This document shows, piece by piece, positions 22,950 to 36,257 of a stretch of DNA of 64,000 bases; positions within the stretch are counted from its first letter, which is position 1; the number at the start of each line of letters is the position of its first letter. A program made the translations under genes and the position numbers. Source of the DNA: Acorus gramineus (Eukaryota; Streptophyta; Magnoliopsida; Acorales; Acoraceae). The stretch is from positions 1,821,928-1,885,927 of the forward strand of contig CM060856.1 in the NCBI GenBank assembly GCA_030737835.1, in the 5' to 3' direction. The notes below the pieces were generated by a model. The model worked only from the letters and a program-made list of their open reading frames with translations, ran no database searches and had not been told where the DNA came from.

Positions 22950-24700
22950 CGCGTAGGAAATGACCGGTTTCTGGAAATATTTGATTTCGGCCATGTAGAG
23001 GCCAAATCAGATTATGATGTCTTCACGGATTATAATCCTAACATGTCAAAGAACGTGTATGATTTATTTCAGAATTATTGGATGTGTATTTGGTGCTGTG
23101 GAGATTAAAGTTTAGTGCTGGTGGTAGTGGATGCACCAATTTTACTTGATTGTGTGTCAAAGAGCTATTATGCATGATGTGATAACCATCAAGAGTTAGT
23201 GTCTTCATGAAGTTTGCTTGTATGTGTTTCAGGAGACTTCATATTTTAATTGAGCATCATTGATTGTGTTTTACAGCTTTTGTTGACAGAACTCGCGACG
23301 ATCCGAGTAACGGTGAGTGGTTCGATCCACCCACTTAGAAAGCGCGTAATACACATAGTCGTGCTCCGTGTATTCTAAGAGCGCCGTAGTTATGTAGTAT
23401 TCGTATAATGGACGTATTATTAAGATTATAACTTACCATGTTAGATAATGCATACATATATTAATAATTTGTATTTTACGTAGACAACTTATATCGTACC
23501 CACTACTTGTTTGTACACCATAATACATGCATAAATGACCGTATTTTTATACTACTATTGCTAGCATGATATTGTATCTTATGTATTTAATATCATTAAA
23601 TATGGTATGCCATAGGAGATTCGTATATTGAATTTGCTCCATGATTAGTTAAATATGTGGTATGCTATTTATCATTAAGTTTGTATGGTTCCATACGTAG
23701 CTTTGATATATTATGGGATGTTAAAACTAAATACTTGAATACTAAACTTTACTTATCAATTATAAGTGTGTGTAGGATCCACCTTTGGGGTCATGTAGGA
23801 CATTATTCAGTTGTGAATATAGTTAATCTTCCCGCATCCGAGGGATGCAACCTTATGGGAATTTACGAGAATTCGATAACGTATCGGTAATGGCTAACCG
23901 ATGGTGGAGGATTTATAAGGGTTATATTGTGAGTGTAGAGTGCTTCTTTGACACATCATTATGCGTTGAAGCTGTCCAGCGTCGAAGCTTTCCTGCGTGG
24001 TGCCGCCATGATGTTGGAAGGCCGCCAGGAAGAGGGCTACCGGATGATGTAGGGCGTTAGCGTATTGATTTCTCCCAAAGTCTCTTGTCATCTCTATGGG
24101 CAAAAGTGAGGGCGTAGTGAGAGCACAGTGAGGGCACGTTATTGCGTGATGTTGTGTTATTATAGGTTATTCCATGTCTTGGTTGGAACTATTATTGTAC
24201 TATTGATGTGATATAGATGCGGTGTATGGCTTCTTACCATTCACTAAGCTTGTAGCTCACCCCTCGTGTATTGTTCCTCCACCAGGGGCTGAGTTGATCT
24301 TGAAAGAGGAGCTCCGTGAGGTGGGATTCCAGTAGTTATTGCAGCGTCCGGTCTTTTGGTTTTGCGACCATGAGGCCGTCAGCATTCCTCTTACCTGTAT
24401 GTTATGGTATTCGTGCTTGAGGCACATATCGTTATTTTTAGTTGATTTTGACTAGACTTGGCTTTCACGGGACAGTAATTGTGTTAATTGAATCTGTAAT
24501 ATTACTTTGGATTACAGATTTATGTCATTTTATGCTTCCGTACTTTTTGATAAGCTATCTATTATTATTGCTTTGTTAAAAAAAAATATCATATGTTCGA
24601 TCATCGATGTATCCCTTGGAGTCATTATTGACCTCTTGTATTGATCACATGATATTTATATATTGCTATAATCCGGGGACGGCTGCTCCGGGGAGTAACA
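22950..24700 (+). mobile_element. Second LTR of the family at 1-2276
   Basis: Shared blocks with the left-edge LTR are TCGCGACGA with GGTGAGTGG (near 23295), AGCTCACCCCTCG (near 24253), the GTCAGCATTCC block (near 24378) and the CAGAT/CTTCCGTAC block (near 24505). It ends in AGTAACA at 24700 after a CCGGGG-rich stretch. No coding regions. The left edge is uncertain. As with the first copy, PMD-related sequence lies nearby. Confidence 0.5.
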
Positions 24701-25379
24701 TTATATGGATTTCAATCAGTTACAGGGGATCATATGGATTTGTTCCTTTTTTTTGGTTTTTGACTGGAGGGATCCACTGATGGTTTGAGGACCAATCCAA
24801 GCCCTTCATTTGGGGAAAACCATGTCTTCCATGGGGAACATTGTGTGTACTATAGTTGGAAAAAAAATAGGCCTTATTACACTTACACATAATCCTTTTA
24901 AAGTCTCAAATGTAGTCTTATATACACTTCTTTAATTATTCAATTGATCATTTGTTCGTTTGTTATATCAATGGCTCAATAGAGGTCATTTGTCATATTT
25001 TTTCACAACCCAATTCTATTTCACGTGAGATACGCAATCTCCACTGAAGATTAAAGTTTTTATGTAGTTGCTATCCAACAATAAAATTCTAACCAAAATT
25101 AATTGTGCAAAGTGGTCACATGATGTTGATATTTTGTGGTTCATGTGATGTTGAGAATGACTCAAGGAACCATCTATTCTTTACATGTTCCTTTAGCTTA
25201 CAAATATGGTAGAAGGTAGGAGAGACTTTAGGGGCTTCTTGTTCTTTTTCGGATATGGATGCCATATGGAGGTGGTTTAAGGAGAATAGGAAGGACAATA
25301 GAAGCAATCATGCAAAGTTTCAATAGTTAATTCTACATACTACTTGTTGATCCATTTAGCTTTCGCGAAATGAAAGAGT
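24701..25379. other. AT-rich intergenic stretch
   Basis: No recognised gene, repeat or regulatory site. Confidence 0.35.
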
Positions 25380-25699
25380 TTTTCAAAATAAAAGAGTGTA
25401 TTGGTTGCTTGGTTGATTTTTACTAAAGAGTAAAATAGCAAAATATAATACTACCATTCATTTAAAATCCATGCCTTCGCTCTTCATAAAATCCTTCCAC
25501 TCATTTTTTGCTCTCCAGTAACCTCTTCCCCGACCTCTTTATGAATAAAAAAATTACCCCCCTAAGCCATTCGTCACTTCAAAAATTCTTTCCGACTGGC
25601 CTGCTCATCTTCGGCGATTAGCATCATCACCTCTAGATTCCTCTTGCCACTCTCTATCATATGAGAGGAGGATCGAGTACCTTTCGAGTCCCCCTCCGA

Positions 25700-26440
25700 C
25701 CTCCACCTCTACCATTTTTTTTTGAAATTCAGATACATTTCAAAATGTATTTGACTTTTAAAAGAAAAATAAAATTTGTTTAGCAAGGAAAAAAACATGA
25801 AAAAATAATGTATATAAAGATTGAATACATTTGGAATGTAATTGAATTTCAAGGAAAACACACATTGTTTAAAAACACCAAAAAAGGAATTATAGTGCAT
25901 ATAAAAATCAAAGAGATTTAGAATGTAACTGAACTTTAATGAAAAACATAGACTGCATAAAGATACAAAAAAATTCCAAAAATATAATGCAAATAATGTT
26001 CATATATATTTCCAAAAAAAAAAGAAAAGACAAATGTAACTGACTTTCAAAACAACAAACAAATACTGTTCAAAATTACACTAAAAACGGATAGCATAAT
26101 GCATATAAAATTCAAACACATTTGAAAAATGTAACTAAATTTTGAAAATTTAATGAAAAACATAAATTGTAAAAAGACACAAAAATTTCTAAAAATATAA
26201 TGCATATAATGTTCAGATACATTTCTAAAAAAATAAATTTGACAAATATAACTGACTTTCATAACAACAAACAAATACTATTCAAAATCACACCAAAAAC
26301 AATTTCCATAATTCATATAAAATTCAGTTACATTTTAAAATGTAACTGAATTTTAAAAAACCACATTCAATATCAAATACCAGATTCAACAAAAAATATA
26401 AATGTAACTGACTTTCAAAATATAATGCATATAAAGATCA
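25700..26440. repeat. Degenerate tandem repeat, about 205-bp period
   Basis: A unit containing AATGTAACTGA, then AATGAAAAACATA, then AAAATATAATGC, then AAATGTAACTGACTTTC recurs about three times (starting near 25925, 26127 and 26340 for the first phrase), with a partial copy before. It is noncoding and forms the interior of TIR element copy C. Confidence 0.65.
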
Positions 26441-26876
26441 TTTTCCACTAGCTTCTACATTATTTCCATGCTTATTAGATTTAAAAAATAAAAACTTATT
26501 TGAGTACTTTACTGTGAACCTTTTCAAAATCTAATAAGCAAATAAATAAGAATCCATAATATGACAAATTTATTTGATTATTACAGAAAATATTATAATT
26601 TACAGAAGTAAAACGTAAAATAGAACAAAATAAATTCTTCTTCAATATCTCTAAAGCATGTATTAAAATTGATATATTTTGTTTTTCTATAAAATTTTCT
26701 TTGATTTGCTTTCTTGCTCTTTGAATTTCGAAAAGATAAATTTATAGAATGGTGTAAACATTTTAAAATAGAATGGTTTTGATTTTTTTATATATATATT
26801 TTGTCTTATCATTGGAATATTTATATTCTGGGCAGCGTTGTTATGGAATGGTGTAAATACAAATCACGTTGGTATC

Positions 26877-27523
26877 TGTGAAATTTTAAAGTGTACTTTG
26901 TTATTTATCTATCTATTTATATTAGCTTTTGTATTGAGGGATGTAGTGAGGCAACTTTGTATTTTGTGGGGCACCATGACTTCTTGCACAAGTGTTCATC
27001 TCCTACACTTTCCACTACCAACCACCTCATTCATTCCACCACTTTTCCATGACTTGGAAAACCAAATTGACCATCATTTTCAAGAACCCATTTACCTATA
27101 CATAGACTATCACTTCCCATAAGCCTCCTATTACCTATGTCTTGGTAAACCACCTTGACTACCCTATTCCCATAAACCTTCACTTACTCATGGATTGGAA
27201 CACCACACTAGATGTTATGAGCACCAATTTCTCATATCCTATTCCCCATACCAACCTTGCCTATATAAAGAGCCCCTCTCCACCATTTCAACTCAACTCA
27301 ATCTAACTCATTTCACAAAATCCCAACTCCACCAAAAATATACACTTGTGCAAGCTTGTCTCTAATAGCCCAAACTTGAATGTAAGCTTGTCTCTTGTAG
27401 TGAATATCAAGTTGCCAATCTTCCCTCATCTTTGAGTTGTTCATTCTTCTTTTATTTTCGGTTGTGAGTCTTGGGCTAGTGTGACCTTGGTTGCACTATT
27501 TGAGAGCCTTGTGTCTCTCCACA
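26877..27523 (+). repeat. 5' LTR of the copia element
   Basis: Starts TGTGAAATTTT and ends CTCCACA. It contains a TATATAAAG promoter box at about 27261. It is directly repeated at 31566-32212. Confidence 0.93.
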
Positions 27524-27535
27524 TGGTATCAGAGC
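27524..27535 (+). promoter_or_regulatory. Primer-binding site of the copia element
   Basis: TGGTATCAGAGC, the standard plant match to the 3' end of initiator methionine tRNA, lies directly after the 5' LTR. Confidence 0.9.
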
Positions 27536-30500
27536 TACAAGGGTTGTAGTTTGGTGCTTTTCAAGATTCCCTTGGTGAAGAAGTTTGTTCGAAGCTTCGA
27601 GGATGGATTCGGGAGGTTGTATTGGTGGACTTGGCTTTGTGGTGCTTTCACAAACCAACTACAAGAGGTGGAAGTCATGTATGGAGTCCTACCTTCTTGG
27701 TGAGGACTTGTGGGAGGTTGCTGGTGGGGGTGAGAAGGAGGCTCCGGAGAATATGCAGGAGAACGCTAATGCATTGAAAAAGTGGAAGACTTCTAATGCA
27801 AAGGCGGAGTTCATATTGAAGAGATCGGTTTCTAAAGAATTGTTCGAGCATATCATAGATTGCACATCGGCGTGAAATATATGGGAAACCCTCCATGGGT
27901 TGTTCAACAAAGAGAACGTTGCTCGGTTACAATTGCTGGAGAAATAATTGGCGAACTCTTCTCAAGGCGATCTCTCTATCTCTCAATTTCTCTTGAAGAA
28001 AAAAAATCTTTGTTCGGAGATCTCTACTCTTAACCCGGATGAGCCTATCTCAGAGGCGCGATTGAAGCGGCACATCGTTCGTGGGCTCAAGAAAGAGAGT
28101 ACATTCCCTATGTCACATCTATTCAAGGTGGCGGTTCAGCCATCCTTGGTGGGAGTTGAGAACCTTCTTGCTTCACAAAGAGTCTCTAGCTCGACAATGG
28201 CGGGGTGTTCTACTTCCGACGGGTGACGGAATGCCTTGTTTTTTTCCAACAAAAAAATCTGGAAGAAAGGCATGGAGAAGAAGAAGGACGATGGCGACTC
28301 CTCTAGTAAATCAGAGGGGAATTGGAAATGTGTCAAGTGTTACCGTTGTGGTAAACTTTGGACACATAAGAAGAATTGCCACATGAAGCTCAATGGTGGC
28401 AATCTTGCTCAAAAAGATTTGTGTCGAGAAGAAGATTGGGGGAATTGCTTCTTGACGGAGGTAACTTTCGTCGACGCCTTGGCCTCCATCAACTTCAAAG
28501 AGGATTGGATCATCGACTCCGGTTGCGGCCATCATTTAACCGGCGATGACTTCAAGTTCTCTCTATTCAAGATCACTATGATGGCAATGGTCGGATTGTC
28601 ACGGCGGACAACACTATACACCCGGTGGAGAAGGTCGGGAGCGTCATCCTTGGCAGCAAAGGAGGCGACGACGCTATCACACTTAAGAGTGTGTACCATG
28701 TTCCGGGTGTGAAGAAGAACCTTCTCTCCGTTTCCAATACGGTGGATGCAGGCCATTATGTCTTGTTCGAGCCACAAGACGTGAAGATTCTTTCCAAGTT
28801 GGAGGGAGACGTTGTCCACACCAGAAAGAGGGTAAATGATCTTTTTGTGTTATCTGCCTCTTCTTCATATGTTGATAAAATGAGCACCAATGATAGTGCA
28901 TCCATATGGCATGCTAGACTAGGACATCTTAGCATGGATAAGCTCAAGGTCACGGTGAAAATGCACCTTGTTGACGAGCTTCCTACCTTGAGCACCTTTG
29001 GTGGAGGAGAGGTGTGTGAGGGATGCCAATATGGAAAAGCACATCGTCTTCCATTTGATAGGTCCCTTACTCGGTGCAAAAATTCTTTGGAGCTCATCCA
29101 TAGTGACTTGATGGGGCCTTATTCTACACCATCTTATTTGGGCTCTCTTTATATGCTTTTATTTGTTGATGACTTTTCACGGTTCACTTGGGTGTATTTT
29201 GTGAAAGAAAAATCAGATGTTTTCTCAAAGTTCAAGGAGTTCAAAGTGACCGTAGAAGGCATGCTCAACAAGAAGATTCGGAGGCTCCGCACAGACAATG
29301 GGGGAGAGTTCACTTTGAACAACTTCACCTCATTTTGTTGTGAGCACGACATTCAGAGGGAGTTTTCTTGTGCATACACTCCACAACAAAATGGAGTGGC
29401 GGAGAGGAAGATTCGTCACTTGGTGGAGACGTGCAAGAGTTGGTTGTATGCGAAGAATTTACCGAAGGCCTTATGGGCAGAGGGTATGGCATGTGCGACC
29501 CATGTGATCAATCGGGTGCCTCTTAGCCCGATTAACATGAAGTCTCCATATGAGCTCTTGTACGGGGAGAAGCCCAACGTCAAGCATCTCAAGGTGTTCG
29601 GATCCATTTGCTATGTTCATGTGCCCGATGCAAAGAGGTCCAAGTTGGATGCCAAGGCCAAGAAGTGCATCTTCATTGGCTACGATGAACGGAAGAAGGG
29701 GTGGAAATCCATGGATCCTGAAACTCACAGATTCAAAGTTTCGAGGGATGTTGTATTTGATGAAATCACCTCATTTTATGGCCCGGATGTTGCTGGTCCT
29801 GAAGGTGTTGGTGCTCTCGCGGACATCAACAACAAGCCAGAGGCCACCATTAGCTTGCCGGTCTCTTCTAGTGCTCCTACTCCATTGGAAGGTTCTTCTT
29901 CGTCGATGGGGGAGCAAAGTGAGAGGGGGAGCCGGATTTCTTCTCTTGATTCGGATGGACAGCGAGAAGAGAATGTGGTGGAGGCTCCAAGCGAGCCTGC
30001 TCTTCGGCGATTGGAGAGGAAAATTGTGAAACCCATGCGGTATCACGATGGGAATTTGGAGTGGGAGGACGCCATGGATGAGGAGATGCGTGCGCTCATC
30101 AAGAATGAGACTTGGGTTCTTGTTCCAAAACCCAAGGATGTGAAGCCGGTCACTTGCAAATGGGTGTACAAGACGAAGCGAAAGGTGGATGAAAGTGTTG
30201 AGTGTTTCAAAGCTCGACTTGTGGCTAGGGGTTTCTCTCAAAAATATGGAGAGGACTATGAGGAAACCTTTAGTCCGGTGGCCAAGATGACTTCTGTTCA
30301 GGTGGTGATTTCTTTGGCGGGTTCGCTTGGGTGGAGACTATGACAACTCGACGTCAAGATCGCCTTCTTGTATGGCGAAATTGACAAGGAGATTTATATA
30401 AACCAGCCGCCGAGATATGTCTCTAGCACTCATCCGGAGTTTGTTTGCAAACTCAAGAAGGCTCTTTATGGGCTTAAGCAAGCACTGAGGGCGTGATATG

Positions 30501-31565
30501 GTAAAATTGCAGAGTATTTACAATTTTGTGGATATTGTGCTTCTAACTCCGATTCTAGTCTCTTTGTGAAGAAGCAAGGGTGTCGCCACATGATTGTTCT
30601 CTTATATGTGGATGACATGATCGTCACGGGCAATGATGAAGGGGAGGTTGCTAAGCTTCGGTCCGAGCTTTCCATTCGATTCGAGATGAACGATCTTGGT
30701 GAGCTAAGTCATTTTCCTTGCTTGGAGGTGGAGAAGGTGGACCTTAGGCTCTTCCTTTCTCGAAAGGGCTATGCGAAGAAGATTGTTGAGAGGTTTGCGT
30801 TGAACCAAAGCAAATGGTGTTCCACTCCTCTCGATTCAATCATGAAGATTGCTCGTGATGATGGAAAGCTTCTTCCGGACCCTCGCCCATATCGTGCTCT
30901 TGTGGGTAGTCTCATCTATTTGATTATCACAAGACCTGACATTGCATTCTCTGTTGGACTCGTGAGCCGCTACATGCATGAACTGTGGAAACCACATTTG
31001 GAGGCGGCAAAACGCATTTTGAAGTATGTGAATTCCACACTTGACTTTGGTCTTCTTTACAAGAAGAAAGTGGAGTTTTCTTTATGTGGATTCACAGATG
31101 CCAACTTGGGTGGTGACGCGGATGATCGGAGGTTAACATCCGGTTATGTTTTTCTATGCGGATCAGTCGGGGCCTCTTAGTGTAGTAAGAAACAGGATTC
31201 TGTGTCTATTTCTACTACGGAGGTGGAGTACAAAGCTGCTACTCTTGCTTGTCAAGAGTGTGTGTAGCTTCGGTGGCTCATAGAGGATGTCCGTTCTACC
31301 ATTCACAAGCCAACTACTATTCTTGGTGACAACCAAAGTGCTATCAAGCTTGCTACCAATCCGGTTTGTCACGCAGGAACCAAGCATATCAAGATCAAGC
31401 ATCATTTCATTCGTGAGAAGGTGCTTGATGGAACGGTAAACGTGGAGGAGGTGTGAAGCAATGATAATCTTGCGCATATCTTTACCAAATCTCTCTCCAA
31501 ATGACTGTTCGAATTTTTACAAGCCAAATTTGGGCTTGTACCTAAAAGTTCACTTTAAGGGGGAG

Positions 31566-32212
31566 TGTGAAATTTTAAATTGAACTTTGTTATTTATCTA
31601 TCTATTTATATTAGCTTTTATATTGAGGAATGTAGTGAGGTAACTTTGTATTTTGTGGGGCACCATGACTTCTTACACAAGTGTTCATCTCCTACACTTT
31701 CCACTACCAACCACCTCATTCATTTCACCATTTTTCCATGACTTGGAAAACCAAATTGACCATCATTTTCAAGAACCCATTTACCTATACATAGACTATC
31801 ACTTCCCATAAGCCTCCTATTACCTATGTCTTGGTAAACCACCTTGACTACCCTAATCCCATAAACCTTCACTTACTCATGCATTGGAACACCACACTAG
31901 ATGTTATGAGCACCAATTTCTTATATCCTATTCCCCATACCAACCTTGCCTATATAAAGAGCCCCTCTCCACCATTTCAACTCAACTCAATCTAACTCAC
32001 TCCACAAAATCCCAACTCCATCAAAAACATACACTTGTGCAAGCTTGTCTCTAATAGCTCAATCTTGAATGTAAGCTTGTCTCTTGTAGTGGATATCAAG
32101 TTGCCAATTTTCCCTCATCTTTGAGTTGTTCATTCTTCTTTTATTTTCGGTTGTGAGTCTTGGGTTAGTGTAACCTTGGTTGCACTATTCGAGAGCCCCG
32201 TGTCTCTCCACA
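31566..32212 (+). repeat. 3' LTR of the copia element
   Basis: Direct repeat of 26877-27523 with the same length, preceded by a polypurine tract at about 31554-31565. Confidence 0.93.
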
Positions 32213-32500
32213 TATCTTGTATTATATTGATCACTTTTAATGCAAATATGAAAAGCTATCTTTTTAATATAACCAATAATGAAAACACAATATCCTGTTG
32301 AGATCTTTGTATAAATTTTATTCTTTAGAGAATTCTTTAAACAAGCTTTTGATAATATCAAATAAGAAAAGAAAAAAAACGTAACCATCTTCTCGATTTG
32401 TGGGGATCAGTTACCTAAAAGAAAAATAATCACACACGGATATATGCCAACTAATGGGGCTTGTCATGGGGCCTATGTCTTGGAGTTTAACAAACATTAT

Positions 32501-32829
32501 TCATGCAAAGAAAACTTATTTTTAGTAGTAACATTATTCAATCATTTTCATTATATTATTTATGTATATATAACTTGAGATATTATATAGCATATAAATG
32601 GGTTAAAAAAAATTAGAGAATTATTTTATGGTAGCTTTTTTAGAATATTTTTTATTTACATGAACATCGTGTGTGGATAAAGACTAGTTCATAAACTCTA
32701 ATTTATAGACAACTTTCAATTAAACTGTAACAAGTTTGAGCGGTTGCAAGTTCTCTAAAACTCCAAAACCCCTCAAATCTGTTTTGTAAATGGGCCCCTA
32801 ATCTATTACTCAACATTAAGTAAAAAGAT
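32501..32829. other. AT-rich spacer between elements
   Basis: No recognised gene or repeat between TIR element copy C and the minus-strand copia remnant. Confidence 0.35.
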
Positions 32830-35780
32830 AAAAGAATCTTGAATAGATTTTATTCACTTCTTCAATATCTGGAGGTGATGCATTATTAGTGTATATATAG
32901 ACAAGACAGTTATAGGGCCACAAATAGTTACATAACTAGGTGATTGGTTTTGTGAGTGCATCATGGTGATAGGAAGTTACATTAGTGAATTACAATGATC
33001 GATGGTTACATGAGCGGAAAGTGGATACAGTTATTACACTCCCCTCAAGCTAACGATCGCTCACGGACGGTAAGCTTATTTTGAAGATATTTGAACCGTG
33101 GGGAGGAGAGGCCTTATGTGAAGATGTCAGCCACCTGATCTGACTAGGAAGAGATAAATCGAACATCCAATTCCTTTTGTTGTATCTTATCGCGGACAAA
33201 GTAGTAATCAATTTCAATATGTTTTGTATGTGCATGAAAAAACTAGATTGGATGTAAGAGAGATAGCACTGATGTTATCACACCATATGGTTGGAGGTAA
33301 GGTAAGAAAAATTTTCAGATCACGAAGTAGAATTTGGAACTATGTGAGTTCGACTCTGCCTCAATAGAGGAATGAGCACCGGTCGGTTGCTTATTGGCTC
33401 TCTAGGAAAATATGTTGTGACCAAAATAAACACAGTGACCACTAGTGGATCGCCTATCAATGGGATCACCAGCCCAATCAGCATCACAATATGCAACAAG
33501 TTGAAGAGGACCAGGGCGAAGGTAGATGCCAAATTGAAGTGTCCCCTTGATGAAATGCAATATTCGTTTGACAGCAATCATGTGTGCAGAAGTAGGAGCA
33601 TGCATATATTGGCAAACTTGATTGACAACAAAGGTAAGATCAGGGCGGGTCAATGTAAGATACTGCAAGCCTCCAAAAATACGGCGATACTCGGTAGGAT
33701 CAACAAAGGCATCACCAATGTTAGAGTCGAGTTTCTGACGAACAACAATGGGGGACGATATAGGCTTGGCGCCCTCCATTCCAACATGAACAAGGAGATT
33801 CAAAGCATATTTAGTCTGACTAAGAAAAGTTTCATTACCACCACGATGGACTTCAATGCCCAAGAAGTAACTAAGATAACCAAGGCCCTTCATAGCAAAG
33901 TTGCAACTTCATTGCTTGATGAGATTGTGTATATAAGAGTTGTCCCTCCCTGTTAAGATTATGTCATCTACATAAATGAGTAAGTAGGTAATACTCCCAC
34001 CTTCATGATGTACGAACAATGAAGAGTCTGCATGTGAACCAATAAATCCAAGTTCAACTAGATGGGAAGTGAATTTGTTGAACCAAGCTCGAGGTTCTTG
34101 ACGAAGGCCATTAATAGATTTATACATGTGACACACATGATGAGGGAAGGATGGATCCTCATAACCACGAGGTTGAGCCATGTACACTTCCTCATGTAAA
34201 TCCTCATGTAAAAAAGCACTTGCAACATCTCACTGGCGCAATTCTCATTTATAATGACGAGCAAGTGTTAGGACAATTCTAATAGTAGCAAGTTTTACAA
34301 TCGCACTGAAAGTCTCAAAGAAATCAACACCGGGTTGTTGATGGAACCATTTTGCAACAAGATGAGTCGTGTAACGAATAATTGATCCATCCGGTGCATA
34401 TTTAATTTTATACCTACTTATTACCTCTAGTCTTTTTGTATTTCCTTTTTTCTTTTATCTCTATTCTTTCTCACTCCCAATTCAGACATGTTCTATCTTG
34501 ATCTTTTCGGAATAGAATTATGACTACATTTTCTTAAAAAAAAAAAAAAACCATTCATAGTGAGTTTGCATGGTACTAATGACCAAGTACCACATTTTCA
34601 TACGGTGATAAACTAATAGGTCTAGTTAGTAAATGGATAAATATTTAAGATAAGTTAACCCAATTTCTGAGGATAAAAAAATCACTATTTTTATTCAGAT
34701 TTACATTTGATAGTACTTTTTATTATCCTCATTTTTTATGTTTTTATCCACAATCTTACATTTGGATCAAATATGGGATCACTTTAAATTTTTTTTAAAA
34801 TACCAAATATAGCTTTTTTCCCTTTCTTTTCTGTTTTTTTTACAAGGTTTTCATGTGGAGTTGTTGAGCTGTTACATTGATGGGCTCTAAAATCCTCTTA
34901 TAAATTGATTTTCTTATGCAATCCAATAGGTTGTTTTAGCTTATTTTCTATCCCAACCTTTTCTGGAGCCAATACAATTACTTACCAAGCATAAATATAA
35001 AAAAAAACCAACTAAACTTATTATGTGAACAGAGTAATTGAATCAATAAAAAACACAGGTCCAAATTAAACCATAATTTTTTTTATTAATTTTTTACTGT
35101 TATACTATTTAGATCTTTTTATTGTTAAGTAACATTTTTCCACAGAATACTCATGACTTTTGAACATTATAAAAATTTCCATGCCTTGTAATTTATTATT
35201 ATTCTGAAATTTTACCCCATAATTCATATATACAGTTCATAGTTCTACTACTTTTATTTTTAATAATTTTTTTATGTAAACAATTCCAATTGATTTGGTC
35301 ATTGCATACATTCTTATTTGGCTACTTTTTTCCTTTTGATTTTTGTTCTTTTTTTTTAAGGAAATGACAGTCATAAATGTTATTCCAATTTTACAAAATA
35401 AAGATAAAAATGGAGATAAAATCTGTTCCACCTTTTACCCAGAATAAATTATTCCTATTTTTTATCTCAAAATGTGGACAATTATCCATGTTTTATCCCT
35501 CTTTTTTTTATGTCATATAAGATAACAAATGATTTAACTTAATTTTTTTTTTATCCTAACATTTTATCCCCGTATCAAACTAGACCAAAAGAATCTTGAA
35601 TAGATTTTATTCACTTCTTCAAAGCGGTGATACATCGGTGTATATATATAGACAATACGGTTACAGGGCCACAAATAGTTATATAACTAGGTGATCCGTT
35701 TTGTGAGTGGATCATGGTGATGGATAGTTACATTAGTGGATGTAGTTACATGAGTGGAAAGTTGGTACGGTTATTATTCA
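32830..35780 (-). mobile_element. Older Ty1/copia remnant with short LTRs
   Basis: LTR-like blocks at 32830-33038 and 35587-35780 are direct repeats of each other (GAATCTTGAATAGATTTTAT, TAGTTA, GGATCATGGTGAT and others). On the minus strand, RT and RNase H segments occupy about 33050-34430: YLSYFLGIEVHRG, RPDLTFVVNQVCQYMH, CDADWAGDPIDRRSTSGHC, and a YVDDIIL active-site box near 33960. The element is incomplete and broken in several places. The LTRs differ clearly, so it is older than the copy at 26877. Another element (34619-35586) is nested at its 5' side. Confidence 0.8.
34619..35586. mobile_element. Nested AT-rich TIR element
   Basis: The left end GGTCTAGTTAGTAAATGGAT and the inverted right end (GGTCTAGTTTGATACGGGGA on the minus strand) form imperfect terminal repeats, both followed by ATAA-rich subterminal sequence. 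The 968-bp interior is noncoding and over 70% A+T. The right end abuts the LTR at 35587, so it appears inserted in or next to the copia remnant. Superfamily is not clear; no convincing target duplication was seen. Confidence 0.5.
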
Positions 35781-36257
35781 GCACGACCCCTTATTACAAC
35801 CACATGACTAATCACACGACCAATCACGCCCCGCGCGCGCATACCATGATTTTCACAAACTCTCACACATCATACCCCATATAATATCAACAATAATCCC
35901 AAGACAACCTGTATATGCACAAGCCATCAACAAAAATATCTCGAAACCCATATCAACCTAATCAATGACAAAGATTAGAATGAAAAAAAACCACCCAAAA
36001 TTTGCTTAAATACACTAGTATAATTCAAAAGACAATTAATAAAAAATAAAAATAAAAAAACCACTAATAAATATCAATCAACCATAGAATCGTAAAGTTA
36101 AAAAAAATAACTGATTTTAAACTCATTAAAAATTCTACTTTTGACAATCCTATCAATTTCTTAACAATATTATATTGACGTACATAATCAAACTATTTAA
36201 TCAATGATAATTAAATTGTAATCATGTGATTTATAAACACGATCACCAATCAAATGA
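35781..36257. other. AT-rich intergenic stretch
   Basis: No recognised gene. A short GC-rich spot (CGCGCGCGC) occurs at about 35832. Confidence 0.35.

Larger units (their letters stand above)
26877..32212 (+). mobile_element. Ty1/copia retrotransposon with two LTRs
   Basis: LTRs are 26877-27523 and 31566-32212, both 647 bp and about 96% identical by hand count (some 24 differences). That suggests an insertion age of roughly 1.5-3 million years at usual plant rates. A primer-binding site matching initiator Met-tRNA (TGGTATCAGAGC) follows the left LTR, and a polypurine tract (AAGGGGGAG) precedes the right one. Parts in order: gag (about 27600-28460) with a CCHC-like region, protease, integrase (about 28880-29480), RT (about 30040-30960) and RNase H to about 31450. 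The wording is Tnt1-94-like. Pol is long but the element is broken, with several breaks. A short repeat TATC flanks both ends. Confidence 0.93.
25380..32500. mobile_element. TIR element copy C, split by a copia insertion
   Basis: The right end (about 32390-32500) read on the minus strand matches the left end of the element at 50293: ATAGGCCCCAT, AAGCCCCAT, TTGGCATAT, then TTTTAGGTAACT. The left part (25380-25560) matches the inverted right part of that element: a TTGCTTGGTTGA-like stretch, then TTAAAATCCATG. In between lie AT-rich repeats with the same GTAACTGACTTT phrases as the copy at 48698. The copia element at 26877-32212 sits inside. The extreme left TIR is degraded. Joining the two halves is an inference from shared content and order. 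Confidence 0.45.
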
